From the NCBI RefSeq assembly GCF_011758655.1, contig NZ_JAAMPA010000001.1, forward strand, positions 2,604,001 to 2,668,000: a DNA stretch of 64,000 nucleotides, given 5' to 3'. This document shows, in pieces, positions 59,453-64,000 of the stretch. Source of the stretch: Modestobacter marinus. Lineage in GTDB: Bacteria; Actinomycetota; Actinomycetes; Mycobacteriales; Geodermatophilaceae. Below the pieces are notes generated by a model. The model had not been told where the DNA came from, did not search any database, and saw only the letters and a list, made by a program, of their open reading frames with translations. The first letter of the stretch is position 1. Every line of letters begins with the position of its first letter. The translations under genes were made by a program, and so were the position numbers.

Positions 59453-60369
59453 GCCCGAAGAAGCCCGACGCCGACGTCCCGCCGTCCCTGCTGCTGGTCG
59501 ACAAGGCCCCGGGCATGACCTCCCACGACGTCGTCGCCCGGGCCCGGCGGGTGCTGTCGGTGCGCAAGGTCGGCCACGCCGGCACGCTGGACCCGATGGC
59601 CACCGGGCTGCTGGTGCTCGGCGTGGGCGCGGCCACCCGGCTGCTCGGCCACCTCTCCGGCTCGGACAAGACCTACGAGGCGACCATCCGGCTCGGCCAG
59701 ACGACGGTCACCGACGACCGCGAGGGCGACGTGACCGCCACCGCGTCGGCCGCCGCGGTCACCGAGGACGCCGTCCGCGCGGCGCTGGCCGGCCAGGTGG
59801 GCCCGCTGCAGCAGGTGCCGTCGTCGGTCAGCGCGGTGAAGGTCGACGGCCGGCGCTCCTACGACCGGGTGCGCGCCGGTGAGGAGTTCGAGCTGGCGGC
59901 CCGGTCGGTGACCGTGCACCGGATCGACGTCCACGGGGTCCGTCGTCCCACCCCGGAGCTGGTCGACGTCGACGTGACGGTCTCCTGCAGCACCGGCACC
60001 TACATCCGGGCGATCGCCCGGGACGTGGGCACGGTCCTCGGGGTCGGCGGTCACCTCACGGCGCTGCGCCGCACCTCGTCCGGGCCGTTCGCCACCACCG
60101 ACGCCCGACCGGTCGAGGACGCCGCCGGGGCGCTGGCCGGGCCGGGCAGCGGGCCGGGCGTGCTGGGGCTGACCGACGCGGCCCGGGCGGTCTTCCCGGC
60201 CCGGGAGCTCACCGCCGAGGAGGCCGTCGCCCTGGGGTACGGCCAGCGCGTCCCGGCCACCGGCGCCCCGGGTCTGCACGCCGCGGTCGCTCCCGACGGC
60301 CGGCTGGTCGCCCTGGTGGAGGACGCCGGGTCGGTGGCCCGGGTCGCGGTCGGCTTCCCGCCGGGCTGA
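59449..60369 (+). CDS. truB: tRNA pseudouridine-55 synthase TruB
   Basis: 306 residues. LLLVDKAPGMTSHDVVARAR, then KVGHAGTLDPMATGLL with catalytic Asp48, and KTYEATIRLGQTT, YDRVRAGEEFEL and STGTYIRAIARDVG. A C-terminal PUA-like part follows. ATG at 59449 has GGGGAGG a few bases upstream. Confidence 0.96.
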   Translation: MSPKKPDADVPPSLLLVDKAPGMTSHDVVARARRVLSVRKVGHAGTLDPMATGLLVLGVGAATRLLGHLSGSDKTYEATIRLGQTTVTDDREGDVTATASAAAVTEDAVRAALAGQVGPLQQVPSSVSAVKVDGRRSYDRVRAGEEFELAARSVTVHRIDVHGVRRPTPELVDVDVTVSCSTGTYIRAIARDVGTVLGVGGHLTALRRTSSGPFATTDARPVEDAAGALAGPGSGPGVLGLTDAARAVFPARELTAEEAVALGYGQRVPATGAPGLHAAVAPDGRLVALVEDAGSVARVAVGFPPG

Positions 60370-60392
60370 GCCGGGTGACACCCTGGCCTCCG

Positions 60393-61226
60393 ATGAGCAC
60401 ACTCGAGCACCGGCTGGCCCTGCTGGACGCCGAGCTCTCCGCCGTCCCCGGGGTGCTGGTCGCCTTCTCCGGCGGGGTGGACTCCGGTGTGGTGCTGGCC
60501 GCCGCGGTGCGCGCCCTGGGCGTCGAGCGGGTGGTCGCGGCGACGGCGGTCTCGCCGAGCCTGCCGGCCGCCGAGCGGGTCGCGGCGCACGAGTTCGCGG
60601 TGGGCCTGGGGGTGCGGCACGAGCAGCCGCGGACCGACGAGCTGTCCCGGCCGGGGTACGTCGCCAACGCCGGTGACCGGTGCGCGTTCTGCAAGACCGA
60701 GCTGGTCGACGTGCTGACGCCGCTGGCCGCGGAGCTGGGCATCGCCGACGTGGTCACCGGCACGAACGCCGACGACCTGCAAGCGGGCTTCCGCCCCGGC
60801 ATCCGGGCGGCCGCGGCGCGCGGGGCGTGGGCGCCGCTGGCCCGGGCCGGGATGACCAAGGACGACGTCCGCGCCGCCGCCCGGCTCTGGGGCCTGCCGC
60901 TGGCGGACAAGCCGGCCGCAGCGTGCCTGGCCAGCCGGATCGCCTACGGGGTGCCGGTGTCCGCGGCCGGCCTGGCCCGGGTCGAGGTGGCCGAGGCGGC
61001 GCTGCGGACGGCGCTGGCCGGGGCCGGGCACGCGGTGCATGACCTGCGGGTGCGGGACCTGGGCGGGGACGTGGCCCGGGTCGAGGTCGACGCCGCCCTC
61101 GTCCCGGTCGTGGGGCCGGAGCTGCTGGCCGCGGTCCCCGGTTTCGCCCGGGTGGAGCTGGACCCGCGGGGCTTCCGGTCCGGGGCGATGAACGAGCTGC
61201 TGCCGGACCCGGTGCGCTACCGCTGA
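60393..61226 (+). CDS. larE: LarE-type ATP-dependent sulfur transferase
   Basis: 277 residues. PP-loop VAFSGGVDSGVVLAAA, DRCAFCKTEL, TNADDLQAGFRPG and DKPAAACLASRIAYG, in which Cys178 matches the sacrificial cysteine of Lactobacillus LarE. It inserts sulfur into the pyridinium precursor of the nickel-pincer cofactor. ATG at 60393. Tail-to-tail with larB, overlapping 10 nt. larC and the cofactor-using racemase/epimerase are not in the window. Confidence 0.88.
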   Translation: MSTLEHRLALLDAELSAVPGVLVAFSGGVDSGVVLAAAVRALGVERVVAATAVSPSLPAAERVAAHEFAVGLGVRHEQPRTDELSRPGYVANAGDRCAFCKTELVDVLTPLAAELGIADVVTGTNADDLQAGFRPGIRAAAARGAWAPLARAGMTKDDVRAAARLWGLPLADKPAAACLASRIAYGVPVSAAGLARVEVAEAALRTALAGAGHAVHDLRVRDLGGDVARVEVDAALVPVVGPELLAAVPGFARVELDPRGFRSGAMNELLPDPVRYR

Positions 61227-61912
61227 GCCGACCGGACGATCCGGGCGGCCGCGACGCCGGCGCCGAACCCGTTGTCGATGTTGACCACCAGGACGCCGGG
61301 CGCGCAGGCGGTGAGCATGGTGAGCAGGGCCGCCAGGCCCTCGAAGGCGGCGCCGTAGCCGACCGAGGTGGGGACGGCGACCACCAGCCGGTCGGTGAGC
61401 CCGGCGACCACGCTGGGCAGCGCGCCGTCCATCCCGGCGACCACGACGACCGCATCGGCCGCGGCCAGGTCCGGGGCCACGGCCAGCACCCGGTGCACGC
61501 CGGCCACCCCGACGTCGTCGACCCGCCGGCACGCCACGCCGCTGGCGGCCAGGGTGGCGGCCACCTCGGCGGCGACCGCGCCGTCCGACGTCCCGGCGGT
61601 CAGCACCAGCACCTCGCCGACCGGGGGCGGGGGAGTGCCCACCCAGGCCACCCGGCCCACCGGGTCGACGTGGGCCTCCGGCCAGCGCTCGCGCACCGCC
61701 GCGGCCGTCGGCTCGTCGACCCGGGTGGCCCAGGCGAGCGGGGCGCCGGCGTCCAGCAGGCCGGCCAGGCACCCGACCGTCTCGGCCGGGGTCTTGCCGC
61801 CGGCGAACACCACCTCGGGCGTCCCCGTGCGGGCCGCCCGGTCCGGGTCGAGCCGGGCGAACCCGATGTCGGCGGTGCGCGGCTGCTCGGTCACCGGGCC
61901 AGTCTCGCCCAC
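61217..61912 (-). CDS. larB: LarB: nickel-pincer cofactor biosynthesis carboxylase/hydrolase
   Basis: 231 residues. IGFARLDPDRAARTGTPEVV, FAGGKTPAETVG, and the PurE-like domain VLTAGTSDGAVAAEVAATL, VVVVAGMDGALPSVVAGL, VAVPTSVGYGAAFEGLAALL. LarB carboxylates nicotinic-acid adenine dinucleotide and cleaves the phosphoanhydride, first step of the NPN cofactor. GTG at 61912 or 61894 are both possible. It shares the locus with larE on the opposite strand. Confidence 0.9.
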   Translation of the reverse strand: MGETGPVTEQPRTADIGFARLDPDRAARTGTPEVVFAGGKTPAETVGCLAGLLDAGAPLAWATRVDEPTAAAVRERWPEAHVDPVGRVAWVGTPPPPVGEVLVLTAGTSDGAVAAEVAATLAASGVACRRVDDVGVAGVHRVLAVAPDLAAADAVVVVAGMDGALPSVVAGLTDRLVVAVPTSVGYGAAFEGLAALLTMLTACAPGVLVVNIDNGFGAGVAAARIVRSAQR

Positions 61913-61953
61913 CCGCTGTGTCGAGCCGGTCGCGACTGGGCAGGATGCGGTGC

Positions 61954-62280
61954 ATGAGCATCGTCAAGATCAACGTCGTGACCATGCCCGAGGACAAGCG
62001 CGCCCGTTTCGAGGAGCGGTTCAAGGGCCGGGCCGGTGCGGTGGAGACCACCCCCGGGTTCGAGTGGTTCGAGCTGCTGCGCCCGGTCGCGGGCACCGAC
62101 TCCTACCTCGTCTACACGCGGTGGACCAGCCAGGAGGCCTACGAGGCCTGGCAGACCAGCCAGGACTTCGACCGCGCGCACGACGGCGGCGGCGACACCC
62201 TGGCCCCCGCCGCCGAGCGCTCGCAGCAGCACGTGTGGAGCTACGAGGTCGTCGAGTCCGCGGCCCCGAAGGGCAGCTGA
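61954..62280 (+). CDS. MhuD/IsdG-like heme-degrading monooxygenase
   Basis: 108 residues, ABM ferredoxin-like fold. MSIVKINVVTMPEDKRARFE, RAGAVETTPGFEWFELLRPV and YLVYTRWTSQEAYEAWQTSQ closely follow mycobacterial MhuD. The MhuD catalytic Asn7 and Trp66 are at the same positions, and His76 lies one residue from MhuD His75. It would degrade heme to release iron. ATG at 61954. Divergent from larB. A hairpin follows. Confidence 0.85.
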   Translation: MSIVKINVVTMPEDKRARFEERFKGRAGAVETTPGFEWFELLRPVAGTDSYLVYTRWTSQEAYEAWQTSQDFDRAHDGGGDTLAPAAERSQQHVWSYEVVESAAPKGS

Positions 62281-62293
62281 GCCGCAGGCCCGT

Positions 62294-62326
62294 GCCGTCG
62301 TCGACACCGAGCCGGACGACGACGGC
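62294..62326 (+). terminator. Hairpin after the monooxygenase gene
   Basis: GCCGTCGTCG (62294-62303) and CGACGACGGC (62317-62326) form a perfect 10-bp stem with a 13-nt loop. Confidence 0.65.
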
Positions 62327-62409
62327 CGGCCCTCCGGTCGGTCCGATCGCACCAGGTGGCCGGCGGGCGGTCGTCCCGCCGCACGTGCCCCGGGCCCGGA
62401 GGGCCGGGC

Positions 62410-62415
62410 TAGGGT
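62410..62415 (+). promoter_or_regulatory. -10 box (TAGGGT) for ilvE
   Basis: TAGGGT matches TAnnnT and lies 62 nt before the ilvE ATG. No -35 is clear. Confidence 0.4.
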
Positions 62416-62476
62416 GACCGGGCGGGCCGGGCAACCGCCGGGCACGCTCCAGCACGAGCACCAGCAGGTGGGAGCC

Positions 62477-63628
62477 ATGACCGACACGCTCGCCGACAGC
62501 CGTACCTCTCCCCGGGTCTTCACCGAGGGCGTGCCGCTGGTCGTGGAGGACGTGCCGCGCCGGCCCGCCGCCGAACGCGCCGCGATCCTCGCGGACCCAG
62601 GCTTCGGCCGGCACTTCACCGACTCGATGGTCGTGGCCCGGTACCGCGCGGGTGAGGGCTGGGTCGACGCCCGGCTGACCGGCTACGGGCCCCTGCAGCT
62701 GGACCCCAGCACCGCCACCCTCCACTACGCGCAGTCGATCTTCGAGGGCCTCAAGGCCTACGCCCAGCCCGACGGCAGCGTCGCGACCTTCCGGCCGGAG
62801 TCCAACGCCGCCCGGTTCGCCCGCAGCGCCGCCCGGCTGGCCATGCCGGCCGTCCCGCAGGACGCCTTCCTCACCGCCGTCGACGCCCTGGTCGACGCCG
62901 ACCGCGAGTGGGTGCCGACCGGCCCCGACCAGACCCTCTACCTCCGGCCGTACATGATGGCCGTCGACCCGTTCCTCGGCGTCCGGCCGGCGAGCGAGTA
63001 CCTGTTCCTGGTGATCGCGAGCCCGGCGGGGGCGTACTTCCCGCGGGGCGTGCAGCCGGTGTCGGTCTTCCTCTCCGAGGACTACATCCGGGCCGCTCCC
63101 GGCGGCACCGGTGACGTCAAGTGCGCCGGGAACTACGCGGCCAGCCTGCTGGCCCAGGAGCAGGCGATCGCTGCCGGCTGCGACCAGGTCGTCTGGCTGG
63201 ACGCGGTGGAGAAGCGCTGGGTCGAGGAGATGGGCGGGATGAACCTGTTCTTCGTCCTCGGTTCAGGCCCCGACGCCGAGCTCGTCACCCCGGAGCTGAC
63301 CGGCACGCTGCTGCCGGGCATGACCCGCGACTCGCTGATCACGGTCGCCCGCGAGCTCGGGCACCGGGTCACCGAGCGCAAGGTCAGCGTCGACGAGTGG
63401 CGGGAAGGTGCGGCCGACGGCTCGATCACCGAGACCTTCGCCTGCGGCACGGCCGCGGTCATCACCCCGGTCGGCGAGGTCAAGGGGCGCACCGGGGACT
63501 TCACGGTCGGCAACGGCGAGCCCGGTCCGCTGACCATGGAGCTGCGCGAGCGGCTGCTCGACATCCAGCACGGCCGGGTGCCCGACACCCACGGCTGGCT
63601 GCACCGCGTCGCGCCCGCGGCCTCCTGA
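62477..63628 (+). CDS. ilvE: Branched-chain amino acid aminotransferase
   Basis: 383 residues, fold-type IV PLP enzyme. LHYAQSIFEGLKAY, YLRPYMMAVDPFLGVRPAS, GTGDVKCAGNYAAS with PLP Lys215, and EMGGMNLFFV and CGTAAVITPVGEV. Last step of Leu, Ile and Val synthesis. ATG at 62477 preceded by GGTGGGAG. Confidence 0.97.
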   Translation: MTDTLADSRTSPRVFTEGVPLVVEDVPRRPAAERAAILADPGFGRHFTDSMVVARYRAGEGWVDARLTGYGPLQLDPSTATLHYAQSIFEGLKAYAQPDGSVATFRPESNAARFARSAARLAMPAVPQDAFLTAVDALVDADREWVPTGPDQTLYLRPYMMAVDPFLGVRPASEYLFLVIASPAGAYFPRGVQPVSVFLSEDYIRAAPGGTGDVKCAGNYAASLLAQEQAIAAGCDQVVWLDAVEKRWVEEMGGMNLFFVLGSGPDAELVTPELTGTLLPGMTRDSLITVARELGHRVTERKVSVDEWREGAADGSITETFACGTAAVITPVGEVKGRTGDFTVGNGEPGPLTMELRERLLDIQHGRVPDTHGWLHRVAPAAS

Positions 63629-63665
63629 GCACGTCGACCACTCGGTAGCGGGGGAGGGGGACGGC

Positions 63666-64000
63666 GTGCTGCGCTGGCGTGGGCTGGACGCGACTCCGCC
63701 GGACCTGGGGCGCACGGTGGTCACCGTCGGCATGTACGACGGGGTGCACCGCGGCCACCAGCACCTGATCGGGGCGGCGGTCAGCCGGGCCCACGCGGTC
63801 GGACGGCCGGCGCTGCTGCTGACCTTCGACCCGCACCCCTCCGAGGTGGTGCGGCCCGGCTCCCACCCGGCGATCCTGACCTCGGCCGACCGCAAGGCCG
63901 AACTGGTGGCCGCCCTGGGCGTGGACGCGATGTGCGTGCTGCCCTTCACCCCGGAGTTCAGCCGGCTCTCGCCGGGGGAGTTCACCCACACTGTGCTGGT
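63666..64000 (+). CDS. ribF: Riboflavin kinase/FAD synthetase RibF, partial
   Basis: The first 111 residues are in the window; the gene runs off the right edge. MLRWRGLDATPPDLGRTVVT then GMYDGVHRGHQHLI, the nucleotidyltransferase H-x-G-H-type motif, and LLTFDPHPSEVV and LPFTPEFSRLSPGEF. Makes FMN and FAD. GTG at 63666 follows GGGGGAGGGGG. Confidence 0.9.
   Translation, partial: MLRWRGLDATPPDLGRTVVTVGMYDGVHRGHQHLIGAAVSRAHAVGRPALLLTFDPHPSEVVRPGSHPAILTSADRKAELVAALGVDAMCVLPFTPEFSRLSPGEFTHTVL

Overview
The window comes from the chromosome of a very high-GC actinobacterium. Gene order (amt-glnB-glnD-ffh; rpsP-KH-rimM-trmD-rplS-lepB-rnhB; dprA-xerC-rpsB-tsf-pyrH-frr-cdsA; dxr-rseP-ispG; rimP-nusA-infB-rbfA-truB-ribF), frequent GTG starts and 4-nt ATGA/GTGA gene overlaps are actinobacterial. 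A Geodermatophilaceae-like organism (Blastococcus/Geodermatophilus/Modestobacter) is my best guess from protein resemblance only. No rRNA, tRNA, CRISPR array, insertion sequence or prophage was seen.

Layout. 1-947 (minus): end of a CbiM/PDGLE nickel/cobalt ECF transporter, with two Nur-like boxes upstream. 1323-5557: ammonium uptake and PII signalling. 5653-7827: small zinc-ribbon gene, a bacterial eRF1-like gene with an unknown coupled partner, and a divergent HTH gene. 7980-13309: ffh, an amidohydrolase, proS, RraB-like and VOC genes. 13478-19897: the rpsP-to-rnhB block, including a structured rplS leader and an atypical LuxR-type regulator. 20022-23112: yraN, comM, dprA. 23422-26605: a three-gene accessory cassette (CHAT protease-like/WD40 protein, unknown protein, CD225/dispanin membrane protein) inserted between dprA and xerC. 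26670-29667: xerC, a WhiG/FliA-type sigma factor, DUF4262 and M23 genes. 30007-37800: rpsB, tsf, pyrH, frr, cdsA, a SPOUT methyltransferase and a low-complexity membrane protein with an (Ala-Asp)18 tract. 37883-42226: rlmN, a VIT-family transporter, and minus-strand envelope genes (LCP enzyme, LAYTG sortase substrate, DUF2631). 42410-49118: dxr, site-2 protease, ispG, GNAT and a penicillin-binding lipoprotein. 49152-50183 (minus): ferritin-like DUF4439 and a lipoprotein. 50394-60369: rimP-nusA-ylxR-infB-DUF503-rbfA-DHH-MATE-truB. 60393-64000: larE and larB, a MhuD-like heme monooxygenase, ilvE and the start of ribF.

Most genes serve translation, RNA maturation and envelope biogenesis and sit in tightly packed operons separated by GC-rich hairpins without U-tracts. 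The best candidate for something new is the CHAT-WD40 / small protein / CD225 cassette: it is translationally coupled, absent from the classical gene order at this site as I recall it, and built from domains associated with bacterial conflict or cell-death systems. Other points of interest are alternative hairpins before rplS, a structured rpsB leader, two apparent CTG starts at CTGA junctions, and a 26-codon bridging ORF before truB.
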